DNA of 64,000 nt. Origin: Oxyruncus cristatus (taxonomy: Eukaryota > Chordata > Aves > Passeriformes > Cotingidae). Shown here one piece after another: positions 39,479 to 52,586 of this stretch (position 1 is the first letter of the stretch; every line of letters starts with the position of its first letter). Under the pieces are notes generated by a model. The model ran no database searches and had not been told where the DNA came from. It saw nothing but the letters and a program-made list of their open reading frames with translations. The translations under genes and the position numbers were made by a program. The stretch is from the NCBI GenBank assembly GCA_013399855.1, contig VXAY01012532.1, forward strand, positions 579,441 to 643,440. The letters run 5' to 3'.

Positions 39479-41767
39479 ATTAACTTATTTTGCAAAAGGC
39501 TCGCTTTTAAGGGAACACAAAAGCAGAGTTCTGGCTGCCAGATACATTAAAAAGCAATTAATACTTCTTTGAGTTTTGAGGTTCTGTCTTAGCACTGAAG
39601 TACAGAAGGTACATGATCACTTCAACTATTGAAATAAACGTAAGCTTATGTTATCTTATGAATATGGAAGTAAATCCCTTTTTTCCTGTTAAGAGCAGGG
39701 TAACAGTCAATAGTCTTTGTTCTGTATCCTTTGCTCTCCTATGAAACAAAAGTCTGCAAACCCTAATAGTTATTTATTTCACATCCATATCCACTCTTCA
39801 AAACCTGAGGTACAACCAGAGCATAAAAGTGATTGTGTATTGCGATTAAAAATTATTTGCTTATAAAATTTCTCCCACTAGAAAAATGAGAATAAATCAT
39901 GTCTAATTTTTTTTTTAAAATTGGATTTCAACATTCCTTAAATGATCAAATGTACATTACAGCTATGATGTTCACATGTTGGATCTTAATTATCTCTCTC
40001 TATATGTACATATATACATATGTATATGAAATTATAATATGCAATAATGGAATTATTGTTTTCAAAAAAAATCTTTTAAATGACCACATATTGTAGAAGA
40101 AAAACATTTTGTTATGCTTTTGTGAAAAAAATGGTATTTTTCATATAACCAGGTAAATTTCACTGGAAGATAACTATATCTCTTATTTGAAATACATATT
40201 TTGAAACAGAAACTAATTTTCAGTTAATTTTCCTCACTTACATGCCAGGAAGCAATAACTAAAAACAACCTAAAAGTTCAAAAAAAAAGTTTTCAGTTGG
40301 TTAATAGAATGAAGTAGATGTAAAAAGCTTATAGTATTTGCTCTCACAAAAATATATCAGTTAGGATAAGTAGTGAAAAAACAAATTGAAGGCAAAAAAA
40401 CCTAGTGTTAATGTTAATAAGTTAAATGCAAAGTATAGAGGCTTTAAGGATAATTTCTTTGTGTTGAAGGAATAATTTTCTGGAATATCGTTCCAGTAGG
40501 AGAAATAAGAATAGTCATGATTGGTTTACTGATAGAGTTTGATCAGTTCTGATAAAGCACTATATCGTATAAAGCCTGATATTGATCCAGAAAAGACAGT
40601 GTAAAAAAAGCCATAATTAAATCTTACTTACTGATTTTTATTCTTTCTGCAAGAAATTTTTATACTAGAACACCTCAAAGAGTGAGGCAGGTACTACCAT
40701 ACCAAAATGACTGTAAAGTAGAAAATGTGGAGAAAGTGGTAGAAGTTACAATACACATAGGAAGTGGATATATTTGTTTATTTATGAAAATGTGAGTGAA
40801 GCTAAATTTATGTGTATTTATTTGTTATTCATACTTCCCTTTTTATTTCTTTTCTCTCTTTCCTCCACCTTCATTACTCATCGATTTGCATTAATGTGTT
40901 CCCCCAATTAAAGCTGCTAAAACTGCCACTGTATATAATTTGTGTGCTGCAGAGAGATTATAACTATCAACTCAAGAACTGATATTAAAAAGGTTATAAG
41001 TTGCAGGGGTAAATATGCACTAAAAATAGACTTCCTGGTAAAAAACATAAGAAAACCTATTTGTATGAAATTATGGTTATTATATGCCTCTGCCTTTGAT
41101 TGAACAATGATTGTTAGGGCACTGCTCTGATTGCAGTCATGTTGCCCTCAGCAGAATCATCAAGAACAAATAAGACAATTTTGTTTTCTCACCTAACAAG
41201 AGATCCAAATTTTATTTCAAATCAAACTCTTCATGCTTATAAAAAGGTCTTTCTCTTGCAAGCTCTAATACATGGAATCGATCCAATCTGGAAATAAACT
41301 TCAAAGAAAACTGCACCTACATTTACTATGCAAAGGAATTAGTCTAAAAATATGATAGTCCCATAGGACAGAGACCTTTACTCAAAGAGATTTTAGGCAC
41401 AGAAATAATAATACTTCATTCCTTCAATCACCTATTTTATCTGAATTTTGCAAGGAGCATTTGACATAGAAATTCTGAGAGAATAAAGAATCACAAAAAA
41501 AAATTAGGTACTTTGTGTTACTAGTAAATCTCTTTATTATCAGATAAATATTTTTTATTACAGATATTACAGTCAGAGTTTCAGAGGTTTTCCCAAGATT
41601 AACAGTATTTAGAGAGAAAAAAATTGGGCAGGAGCAAACAGAACTTTGTAATTCTTGAATGACATGGTACTTCCCGTATAATCCTGAGACTGACAAATAG
41701 ACAAGAGTGATATGCCTCTCAGACATTTAGAATAAACTCCAATTAGTGTAATGGAAGTGGTGTAAAG
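39479..41767. other. Noncoding stretch, nothing recognised
   Basis: AT-rich sequence with a TACATA-type alternating patch at about 39995-40030. No coding or transposon signature could be identified. Confidence 0.5.
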
Positions 41768-42045
41768 TCATAGAACCACAAAAAATAGAACTGGAGGTGA
41801 CCCTGAAAAGTTAAGTGTTCAAAGGTGGGATTGACATAATCTCAACCATTCTTGACAGGGAGTTGTCCAGCTTGTTCTTCAGACTTCCAGTGATTTAGAC
41901 TCTACATTTTGCTAGCCAATATATTCTGGGGCTCTTCAGTCCTTTAATGAATTGTGATTATCATCATCATCATCATTATGTAATTCCAACCCAAAATTCC
42001 TTCAAACACACCTTAAATACATTGCATTTAATTTCTAACATTTGA
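41768..42045 (-). mobile_element. Old CR1-like LINE 3' end, minus strand
   Basis: Read on the plus strand, the segment begins TCATAGAACCACAAAAAATAG and continues ACTGGAGGTGACC. It then has TTGACAGGGAGTTGTCCAGC, TTGTTCTTCAGACTTCCAG and TGATTTAGACTCTACATTTTG. This order matches the reverse complement of an old CR1 3' end, whose usual layout is TCATAGAA, then the GTTTGTCCAACCTG-type word, then the CCAATGATGGAGATTCTAC-type word. Similarity fades after about 41950, where an ATC trinucleotide run (41958-41975) occurs, so the far boundary is uncertain. It is heavily diverged and has no open frame. Confidence 0.6.
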
Positions 42046-45000
42046 ATTGCCATATAGTAATTCCAAGGATTCACATCAAGAATATCTGATAACCACTAAG
42101 TCATTGCATATGCTGTATGGTCTGGAATTTTTCTATCACAGTCAACACATATAAAACTACTACAATGACAAAGTCCCGGCTTTATTATCCTCTTACAGAA
42201 GCACAATTCTTCCAACCCAGTGTCAGTTAATCCAGTGTTATTGCATCAGATTTCCTGATAAGATAAAAGGAGTGCCTTTGTATATTTGAGAAAATCATTT
42301 TATTAGTACTAATACTCCTGAAGATTGTGGATCATTATTTGAAGTGCTTGAAATAGTCAACAGACAGAATACTACAGCCTATACTATTGTTTTTGCTTGG
42401 CTTTAGGCAAAACTTTGATGTGGTCAAATAGGACTTACAGCACTGTCCCAGATTACTGACCCGTACCTTGACTGTACTCTCAGAATCACTTTGTAGTCAA
42501 CCTTTGTTAGACAAGTAATTTCTAGAAATGCTCAAAGTTTGCACACCATAAGGATGGCTACAATTTGTCACTACGCAGAGCTTGGGCTATGCATCCTCTA
42601 ACTTGCTATTTATAGAAGATGAAGATGTTCAGTTTCTCAACTGTCCTCCATAGCTTGTACAAAGTTTGAGACTTTAAAAGACTAGCACTGTAAAGCTTCT
42701 TCAATATTTGGAAATTGTGGGTGACGGGAATAGTCAATTGGCACAAAAAATTTTGAGGGGCAGAATTTCCCAAAAACTGTCTCTCAAATCTTTAGAAACA
42801 CCCACAGTATCTGTTTTTTCCCTAAGGATATGATTTGTGTCTGTCATGCAAATTTACAGTTTATAATTAATGCTTATTTATCATATTATAGAAATAATTG
42901 AGATTTTTTTTCCTACAAAGTGCATTTCCATCAGAAAACATTAATTTGTTCAAAATAATAATAAGCAAAAAGAAATGTTTACACTTTAACGAAATTTTCA
43001 TTGCCTAAATATCCTAATAGCCAGGGATTTAGGAGACAGATTTATGACCACTCTTCACAATATAGGATTCTTCCAGGTTTAGAAAACTATGAGTTTACCA
43101 CTTGACAATAGAAAATGTTACCTGCATTATGGAGTGATCAAGGCTCTAGTTCTAGGTTTAAATAAAGCATCTTCAGGTAAAGACTTTATCGCACAGGATT
43201 TCTTACAGGTTTTTTAAGTTGATTTCTGAAAGAAGCTGTCTTCTTTCCACATTGGAATTAAACCACATGGTAAAAATATAGATCTTGCATATGTTCCTTT
43301 GTAAACCAAATTATCACTTTTCAGCCAGTTGTTTTTATTTAATTACTATGTTGTAACTTGAAAAGCTACCTAAATCCAGGTTGAAATGTTCCATTTGAAG
43401 GAAAGAAAGTACCAAGAGTGGAAAAGATAATTCCTTTTTTGGTTCGTTCTGTCTTCTTTGTAAGACCAGACAGGGAAAATAAAAAGACTTGCTAAATGAT
43501 CCTCTGTTCTATAAGTACATTTTCTTTAGCCTACCTCACTTTCTGGACAACTTCTACCTGTATTCCTTTTTTTAAAAAAAAGAAAACAAAACAACTTTTC
43601 TTTTTTTTTACCTCTAAGTGAGCTTTCCATAGAAACAGAAGACATTGTTTTGCTCATCTTCACAAGGTAAACCAAACCCCCTATGTGCTCCACTATCTTC
43701 AAAGGTAGAAGGAAGAAGACAGCCAGAGACGCCAAAATCTAACTGTGGCTGAATAGTTCAGAAATCTGTGGAGAGATTTTCTTAGAAGATTTCACCCTCT
43801 TTTTCCTCTTTGTTTCTGACGAACATGATCAATATTGAATGTCATGTATTGTTCATGAAATGTTAAGTTTAATTCACATCTGTCTTTGAGATAACCTGGA
43901 GATTCTAGAAGCACAGTTACCTGCTGATTCCAAAAATTCTGAATAATGTTTTCAAAGTATATCAAGCGGAACAGGATGAATGTTCACATCAGGGATGAAA
44001 ATATTCATATTTAAAATGGTTACATAAAAGATGTTTTTTTCAATCTACCTCATGGGCTGAGCAATATGAAATAAAAGATATTAATAGAACTTCAGGTTTT
44101 CAGAGCTTTCCCTGAAGAAATCTCCAGCTAAAATGAAAACTACTCTCAGTAAGTACCTACTGTGCAAATAATGTTTAACAGGATTAAGGAATAGAAGTAG
44201 AAAAGTGTGTAGAAAGTGCCTAATCACAGAAATCTGTGTTCCCAGATTGTTCTTTCTCATACTTTTCAAGCTTTTCAGAACAGAAATGAGAACAAAATAT
44301 GAAAATGTCAGACCTTTTCTTCTTAGATTCCTTACTTCAATGAGGCTTCTTTATACACTATGTGAAAAGAAACATTTCCCAGGAGGTGTCCAGGATCATT
44401 TGTACAAAACAAAATGGTTTTGCAATATTGAAACATTTTTTGTGATTATGAAAATGAAATGAGTTCAGGAAAACACACATTCTGCACAAAGTGCTTCAGG
44501 CCCACAAGAACACTATTATTCAATTTTACTGAGGATGGTCCCCACAAAGACACTTTAACAGAAGGCAGTCCCTTCTGGCAATTTGAAATCACTCTGTGAA
44601 TAAGAGACCAATCTTCCCCTCACAGATTGTGCTATTGTGCTATTACTGCTTTATTCCTTATCGCAGAAAGCTCTTTTTCATCCCCTATGTGAAGTTGGTA
44701 AGATAGATACAACAACACTGACAAAAATCTTTTTTGTGCAAATATGACTAGCTAGGTTTAAGAGTGACACAAATTAAACTTATGAGTTGCCTCTTGGTAT
44801 GTCTACAAATATTGTACCACCCATATTTAGTAATCTGTGTTAATGTGTGAGATCCTCAACCCTGGTGCTATAACTACATTGCAAATTAACTCCAAATAAT
44901 ATTGCTTGGAAAAAAAAAGTGTCTTTTCAAATATAGCTCAAAGGTGGAATTTTTCTTTCTTCGTGTCAACCATAAGCACACTTGGTAATTGATTCCTGAA

Positions 45001-46104
45001 TCTACCTAGGGTTAACCTAAACAGTAAAAGTCATTTTTCTTATCAATAAGTCAACTCTCATTAACTAAGAGTGGCTTTGTTTCAGGCCCCACGTAAATAA
45101 AATATAACTAATTGGATATCTGAGCAGAAATTAAAGTCATGCAAAGGGCAATTTTCTAGCTCTTTTAATTTGATGTGACAGAAGTCCATGTACAGCATAG
45201 CAGCAGGGAATTGTAAACAAAAACGTATGAGAACACAGAAATTATATAAATTTGAATATTTTAGATGAAACAATGTCACAGAATATTTTGAGATAAAAAT
45301 GCTAATGGAAATCAATCTGTAATTTTTTTTAATCATTTTGTTGTTGTAATGTAGTTGCACAGTGAGACAATTTATCATATAATGTTATTCATAGTATTGG
45401 TCAGGCTTGTTAAAGACTTTTAACAATACATATTCAAATTTTAATTTCTCCTAGAATATATACAGCTTTAAACTTGCAATAGACTCCTTCTTTGCATCCA
45501 TGTCCTCTGAGAATTCTGACTTTACAATCATATACTTTAGTAAGTTAAAAAAGAGCAGGTAGATTTTCATATCATAATATGTAATTATTAATGAGATCAC
45601 TACACCGTGGTCAAAAGTTATAAAAAGAGACCAGAAAAGAGATGCATGAAATGTAAGTTGAATTGTCTGAAGGATGCACCTAAGAAAGGCAGTTTCATTT
45701 GCGATAATTTTTGCCATTTCTGCCTAAGAGAAAATTACTAGTTGAGAAGATTATTTCTGACCAAATATGCAGGTTTCAGAGGAGCAAGCATTTAGTATTA
45801 CAATTTGAATCATAAATAGTATTGATTAAACATAGACTAACTAACATTTAAATATGTTCATTATAAATTTTTGGTAATGTAGGTAAAACACAATCATGCA
45901 AATACTTGATATAATTCTGGAACAGAAATTTTCAAAACAGAAAGGAAAGACCTAAGCAACCACTGTAAGAATATCTAAAGCAGCAATTGAAAAGTGAGGT
46001 AATGTTGCCTGAGAAAATTCCATTGATGAAATTTTGCTAAACAACATTTCCTTTATTTTTGATGAGCCATTGGCTTTTTATAAAGCGTATAAATAAAAAA
46101 CTAA
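42046..46104. other. Long noncoding stretch, nothing recognised
   Basis: AT-rich sequence. The longest frames (98 codons at 45082-45378 and 88 codons at 45451-45717, both minus) lack recognisable features and sit in unremarkable sequence. Confidence 0.5.
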
Positions 46105-46262
46105 ACAGACAAAACCACCCACAAAACAAAACAAACAACAAAAAAAAAAAAACCCACACAAAAAAACCACAAAACCAAACCAAACCAAACCAAAACAAAC
46201 AACAAAAAAAATCACCCAAACCAAAACAAACCAAAAAAAACAAACCCCCAAAACCTAAAAAC
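46105..46262. repeat. A/C-only low-complexity tract
   Basis: About 155 bases are almost only A and C on the plus strand, with CCAAA, CAAAA and ACAAA units. The minus strand is therefore G/T-only, like the plus strand at 23468-23612. The long phenylalanine-rich minus frame and lysine/asparagine-rich plus frame across it are artefacts. Confidence 0.85.
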
Positions 46263-46399
46263 AGACCAGAATTTTCTCTTTGAAGTTCTTGAACACTTCT
46301 AGATTCTGTGGACAGGTAGCAATTTCAGGATATGCTCAGGTCCATTAAAAGTGTTAGATTACAGCATGGAGTAGAACACAGTCCAATGTCTTTGGAGTC

Positions 46400-47550
46400 A
46401 TAAATAGGTTTACTGCAGCAGGAGCCAAGGCGAGTGCCTCTGGTGCTGGCACAATTGGCAGTAGAGTCTCTAGCGTGGTGCACAGAGGGCATTTCCTGAA
46501 CTGGGGAAACCTCAGGAGGAGCCAAGGGAGCTGCTGGGGGCCACCAGCTCACATGAGAGCAGCAGACCCAGATGAGACCCAGCTGGTGCCAGAAGCAGCA
46601 GCAGCCAAGCCTCGCCCCCCCCCCCCAAAAAAAAAAGGCCTTAGGGAGCACTAGTGACCAGGAGCACCACCCACAGGGTGGGCAAACAGGGCATGGTATT
46701 GCTGTTTGCACAGCAGGGCAGGAGCTGAAGCCCACTGAGCAATGGTATTCACATGGCAGAAAGCCATGGCTTCTCTGAGCTCTGCACCCACCACCACTCT
46801 CACAGTTGCCCAGACAGAGCTCCAGTGGGAACATGCTTCCACTCCAGACTCAGTAGCAGGGTGTGTCTGATTGTCATGCCAATACCTGCTGGCAGCAGAG
46901 ACCACAACCCTGGGGGTTGCCCTCATGTAAAGGAATTGCTCCACCCCAGGAGGAGGCAAGTAGTTTGAGGAGTTTTGGGTAGAGTGAGAGGTAGACCCTG
47001 TTCCCTGGCACTAAGTATTGGGGCCAGTTCTGTTTAGTATCTATCAATGATGTGGATGAGGGAGTTGAGTGCACCCTCAGTCAGTTCCCAGATGACGCTG
47101 AGTTGGGCAGGTTTGTTGATCTGCTGAAGGACAAGAAGGCGCTACAGGGGGATCTGGACAGGCTGGAACAATGGGCCAAGGCCAACTGTGTGAGGTTATG
47201 ACATGGCTTTGTATGAATACTGAGTTTTATTCTAGACCCTCACTGCAAGACATTGAGGTGCTGAAGCATGTCCAGAGAAAGGCAGCAAAGGTGGGAAAAG
47301 TTCTGGAGCGCAAGTCTGCTGAAGAGCAACTGAGGTAGCTGGGGTTGTTCAGCCAGGAGAAAAAGACCCTGAAGGGAGACTTTATCACTCTTTACAACCA
47401 CCGGAAAGGAGGTTGTAGCCAGGTGGGGGTCAGTCTCTTCTCCCTAGTAACAAGTGATAGGAGAAGAGGAAACTGTCTCAAATTGTGCCAGGAAAGATTT
47501 ACTTTGAATATTAGAAAAAATTTTTTCACCAAAAGGACAGTCAAGTATTG
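46400..47550 (+). mobile_element. CR1 LINE, 5' region, RT core fragment and 3' part
   Basis: 46400-46970 is GC-rich and shares long words with the 5' part of the CR1 copy at 20710. After an internal deletion, 47030-47200 translates to the RT core of CR1 ORF2 (VSINDVDEGVECTLSQ, then FPDDAELG, then DLDRLEQWAKANC). The catalytic F/YADD motif reads FPDD, so alanine is replaced by proline. A second deletion joins this to the 3' region (GAGGTGCTGAAGCATGTCCA, GTTCAGCCAGGAGAAAAAG, GGAGGTTGTAGCCAGG). It ends near 47550 without the terminal short repeat. A homopolymer block, twelve C then ten A, lies at 46615-46636. The 169-codon minus-strand frame at 46325-46834 is a shadow. Confidence 0.85.
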
Positions 47551-47642
47551 ACTGTTTGTCAAGGCTAGTTCACTGCAGTAAGCAAAATTAATATATGCTT
47601 TGACTGTACCAAAATCATTAGAGGTCGCTCAGAATTTGAAGA
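47551..47642. other. Short flank between CR1 and TA-rich repeat
   Basis: Ordinary AT-rich sequence. It could include diverged CR1 3' sequence, but I cannot recognise it. Confidence 0.4.
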
Positions 47643-47685
47643 GATGTATATATGTTGTATATATATGTATATATGTATATATGTT
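47643..47685. repeat. TATATG microsatellite
   Basis: Alternating TATATATG and TATATG units run for about 40 bases directly downstream of the CR1 copy. Confidence 0.85.
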
Positions 47686-50600
47686 TTTTGTCTATCTACT
47701 CTAGGGTTTTTTCTTTTTCCACCATTCTGTAGAAATCCAAACTCTTCAAAGAGAAAACAGTCCTAACTCTTCTTCAGACATAATGGAAAATACAGATTTC
47801 TCCTCTCAAATCTGAAGACTGATTGCTACAGATGATCCAGTAACACCAATAGATAATAGTTTGCAAGACAAAGACCAAGAATTCTATTTTATGATGCTCT
47901 ATTATTCAGTCACGTATCTTATTTTTCAGCAAGGGCTTTGTTTTTACAATTATTTTTTGAAAATTTAAATAAACTTTGGGAGCGTTGTTATTCAAACTGC
48001 AATGTGGCAGCCAATTTTTTACTATTAAGAATGCTAAATGAGAAAAGCTGAATTAAGCCCTGCAGATACATTCTATAGTGTTCGTTGAACAGTTTAGATT
48101 TACTATATGAGTTGGCAATAGATACATCACAGCACACAGGGGACACTTTAAAGAATTGTTATTATTGCTGTTTACTAGTGAGTTTTTTCTGCAGTGTAAT
48201 GTACTGCACAGTAGAGTAATTGCTTTCAATAAGTATCAACCCCTGGTGAAGGCATTTTATGGAAAAATATGTTGTCTAAAAGTAACAGGTAATGATACAT
48301 TTTTCCTCTCTGTTCACTTAGCTATTTTAGTTTTAACACATTTAATCCTTTTTATGCTTGAAGAAATCTTTTGTATTAACTTTGCTACTGGAATGGGGCC
48401 AAGGCATAAACTCAGGTAAATTTATTACTTCTTTCACCATTACATTTATCTGGCTTTTGTTACAGGGAACAGCAAATATAAACAAATATCTTATTACCAT
48501 ACTTCCAAGAGGTGCAAATACATAAAATGGAACTGATATCATATAATGAAATAAATATGATGCAATTTAAAAATCATTTGAGTCTTTCAGCAGGAAAAGC
48601 TAGTTTAAGATAGAGTGCTCGAATCACTGTGTAGATGGGTTACAGAGAGCTTAAACAAAACTAGTTCCTCATAACCAATAGTATACAGGGAAAAAGGATG
48701 ACTTGCATCATAATCTGCTGATTTTAACTTCCCAACCCAAAATACCATGTGCCAGCTGGATCATTTGGAAACCAGGTGAGGGTTTAGGCCATCCACAGAA
48801 GTTCCTCTTTAACTGTTTTGTTAAGAGAACCTCAGAGTTTGTTCTGTGAAGGCAAACATGCCTCTTCACATACTGAGGACATCTTTGGAAATTCTCTAGA
48901 AGCAAAAGACACATTTCTTTTTATTTTTCCTTCACTGACAGCTACATGAAGAGGATGGTGCTCACCATCACATTTTTACAAACACACTAAGACTTCATCT
49001 ATTCAAACATATACTTCAGTAGATAATGAGCCTAACACACTATCTGTGAAAATCCCCCCCGGAAACTGCTAAAAGTTTCAGTTGCTTAGTTTGCCTTAAA
49101 AAAATGAATTAAGCAAACCTAAATCCAACATATAATAGTAAAACAATGGTTCAGGATGCATAAAAAAATATAGTTAACGTGCTTTAAGATGGAAGAGTTA
49201 TAAAATTTTTCTAGCAAATGTTGTGGCAGAATTTAAGTTTAAATCTGAAACTATGAAGTGGGTCCTTCCTTGCCTTTCCAGAATTTTCTGCAAGCATTTT
49301 TAAATATTATTTTGTCCTGAATGGTTTAATAAAGTAATTTAAAACACTGTGACAACTACAGTGAAAAGTGTAAGCATCCATTAGATTGTTTGATTCATCA
49401 AGTATTGTGGTTGAGATCATCAGTTTAGAGGCAGAAATATGAAGCAGCAAAACAGGCACAGAGTCTTCCATTTTTTTTAATTATTTTTGTGTTCCCCAAA
49501 TCTTTTCATTTTTCTCACCCGAGTAAAAGTTCTTGCAGTGAATATGTTTAGGACTATTGTGTTACATCCACTAAATTAAAAAAAAAATGTTTTTGAACTG
49601 CCTTGAAGAGTTCAGGAATTTACTACTCTTTTCTGTTTAGCTTAAGTAATTTCCCCAATTCATTTAAATCAAAATCAAATTATATAAGTAACAGTAAAAG
49701 GGTCTTCACCTATTTTTTAGGATTTAAATAGCCATAGAATTTTAACTCAGTTGCTAACTCTCATCGAAAAATAAGAAGATAACTGTTATAACAAATCACT
49801 AACATCTGTTAATTTAGAAAAACAGCCATACAGAATTATTTCATTTTACTACACATAGGCTGAAAAATGGATAAATTTATTATGGAATAATATTGATTTT
49901 GAAAGCTCAATAATCCCAATGTGGAAATATTTAAATAATATTTGCATTATATATAATGAAAATAAATCTTATTTGTACATGACTAGAACAATGAAGACAT
50001 CTCCCAAGAATCAGAACTCTTGCTGTCTCTAAACCCAGAGATCCCAAAACCCAGAAACTTCAATGATTAAGTAGAAATATTTCCCATAATGCTGCTGATA
50101 GCTATGACTGTGGTTTTATAACAAAATAAATACACCTTACTCCAGTAGTGCACATCATCTGGTGCAAAATATCCTGCTTGGACAGTACCAGGGCATAAAG
50201 CAACACATCATAAATATCTAAATGTATTTCAGTTCCTCAGATTGAAGCATTCTATAAAATTTTCATAGACAACATACAATCCAAATTATCAGATAAGTTC
50301 ATGGTTTGAGCATCTGCCAAAAGCAGATATTTAAAATTATTCAGAGATTCTTTGGATCTGAGGATAATTTAATGCCTACTTTACACTATTAGCCACCCCA
50401 CAATCCTCTTGCCACTCATTTTTGAAAGCTTTCTTTACTTCAATTGTTTTTATCAACTAAAATTTGTAGCTTGACTGCAAATGCTTCTGTCTCTATGTAC
50501 TACTTTCCTGTTATTCAAATCTTTCAGTTCCTCAGCTGCACAGTGGGTGAACAGGGAAGGCATAGTGGATGAAATAGTATGCAATTAAATAAATAATAAA

Positions 50601-52448
50601 AGAAATAAATTTAAATGTAAAATACTGTCACATAGTAAAGTTACGTGTTGTACTGTGCAGTAGGAATATCTACACTGTGACTTAGAGTAACCAAAGCAGA
50701 TAAAATGTTAAATCTGTCCTTAGATTCTCAAACTAGAAGTAAATCTTTCTTTTGAGATGACTTGAGGTTAACTGAGTGATCACATCTTTCAACCACCTTT
50801 ACCAAATGATATATGAGGAATGATTTTAGAAGATGTGCATAGTTAGGATTTCCATAGAAAAGTTACTTCAAAATAACTATCTATTCAGATTAAAATGGTA
50901 TGAAGAAAGGATATAGAATAAGTGTACATTTGAGAAATGTTTATATCAAATATGATTTACCTTAAAAATACCTTCTGCATGATATTTACAACCTTAATTA
51001 CCTAACTTATTTCTTACATTTTTGACGTAAGAACACCAGATCATAACAAATTTTGTATACCGAGGGGTGAGGAGGGCAGGGCACAGAAGAAAACCTTTTT
51101 TTTTTTTTTTTTTTTTGCACAAAAGCTTCCTNTTTTTTTTTTTTGAGAATGCAATCTGAAATCTAATTTACTTTGATTCAAATACTTGAGACTGTACGTT
51201 GAGATTACCACGTGAATTTATAGAAATAAGTTTATGAAAAATTTGAACCAAAAGATTTTTGAGGTATATAAAAAAATTGATAGAGACTCAACTATATAAA
51301 AGGTAGAACATTTTAAGGCAACAGCAAGTGGAATAATACATATTGAAATGTCATCTTTTAAAAAGAATTATAAATTCCCTTCATGCTCAGCATGAATGAA
51401 GAGTCCTCAACAAAAGCACAGCATGAACAGATAATAAATTAGGCAAAAATATGAAAAGAATAATTTCCAGATTAATCACACAAATTATCTACATTCTTTG
51501 GATTAAGAGCAAAACACTATATTTTTTTTTAAATTACCCTTTAATGAAATAGAAATAATTTCATTACAGATGCAGAATCTACAATAGCATTGTATTACTA
51601 AAACCTCCTGTGATTATCTTCCCTACAGGAGTGGGAAGAATTTGGTGAGTAGAAGAAACTCAAGCAGAGTACTGAAAAGGTGGCAAAAGGTCACTGTTTG
51701 AAAAATTCAAATAGCTCCAATTTCTTGTTCAGTTTTGTGATTGTGTGAACAACACTGTAAGCATCACAGTCAGGGAGTCTGTATAAAGTTATTCTCCAAG
51801 GGCTAGACTGAACTTGTGTTCTACAGTAATCTTGCTTTATATCTATTCTCTCTGGATATAAATTAGTGCTAGAAACAGCTCACAGGAGTGAGATTTCTTC
51901 ATTCAGAATGGATAGTTCTCTGGATCGTAATCTTAGAGTACATTGTCAGTATGGAATGAATAGCTGTACTTAAAATATTTACTACTTTCAGTGTCATTCA
52001 TACATTCACCAGCAACGTTTCAACCGGAAATATTCTGCAGCTTTGCAGCGATTCAGATCATGATAAGACCATTTTAATGACTACAATTTTTCACAGGTAG
52101 TTCTCTATTCACCCCATCAGGTTAATGATGAGTTGACAGGGTCTGCTTTTCTCAAAGTATATGAGTAAAATGAGCTAATTAACTGAGACCCTACATAATG
52201 CTGATTTCATCAAAAAGAATAAAAATATCACAATATTGTGGCCCAGATATATGCTTAAAGACACTATCAAGCTCTTATTTTTTCTAAATTGCTCCTTTTT
52301 ACTATGCCTTCTTATGTTGATTACCATAATTTTACTAGTCACTTCTCAACTCTCCTGTTTATTTTTACTCAATATATTTACCTGAATGTATAAGCTAAAG
52401 TTAGAATAGAAGATTATTGTTTCTTATCACAGCATCACTTACTGGATA
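47686..52448. other. Long noncoding stretch, one ambiguous base
   Basis: AT-rich sequence. A long poly-T lies at about 51097-51116 and a second T run at about 51131-51144 contains the N at 51132. Frames of up to 87 codons (48156-48419) have no recognisable features. No transposon could be identified. Confidence 0.5.
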
Positions 52449-52475
52449 AAATAAATAAATAAATAAATAAATAAA
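52449..52475. repeat. AATA microsatellite
   Basis: Six to seven uninterrupted AATA units lie in AT-rich sequence. Confidence 0.9.
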
Positions 52476-52541
52476 AATTAAAAAATTAATTTCTCCAGTA
52501 ATTTAATTCAAATCATTGATTGATACAGTTAACCAACAATC

Positions 52542-52586
52542 TTTGGATGTTTACAAACATTCACAAAATATTTGTAAACATCCAAA
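52542..52586. repeat. Perfect 16-base inverted repeat with forkhead-like cores
   Basis: TTTGGATGTTTACAAA (52542-52557) is separated by 13 bases from its exact reverse complement TTTGTAAACATCCAAA (52571-52586). Each arm contains TGTTTAC or GTAAACA, the well-known core bound by forkhead (FOX) transcription factors. The element could therefore be an inverted pair of forkhead sites, or just a hairpin. There is no evidence of a promoter beside it. Confidence 0.75.

Noticed and set aside
46037..46283. Hydrophobic minus frame and lysine/asparagine-rich plus frame
   Set aside because: They are translation of the A/C-only repeat tract.
46325..46834. 169-codon minus-strand frame, the longest in the window
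   Set aside because: It lies antisense to the GC-rich 5' region of a CR1 element and includes a homopolymer block, so it is a compositional shadow.
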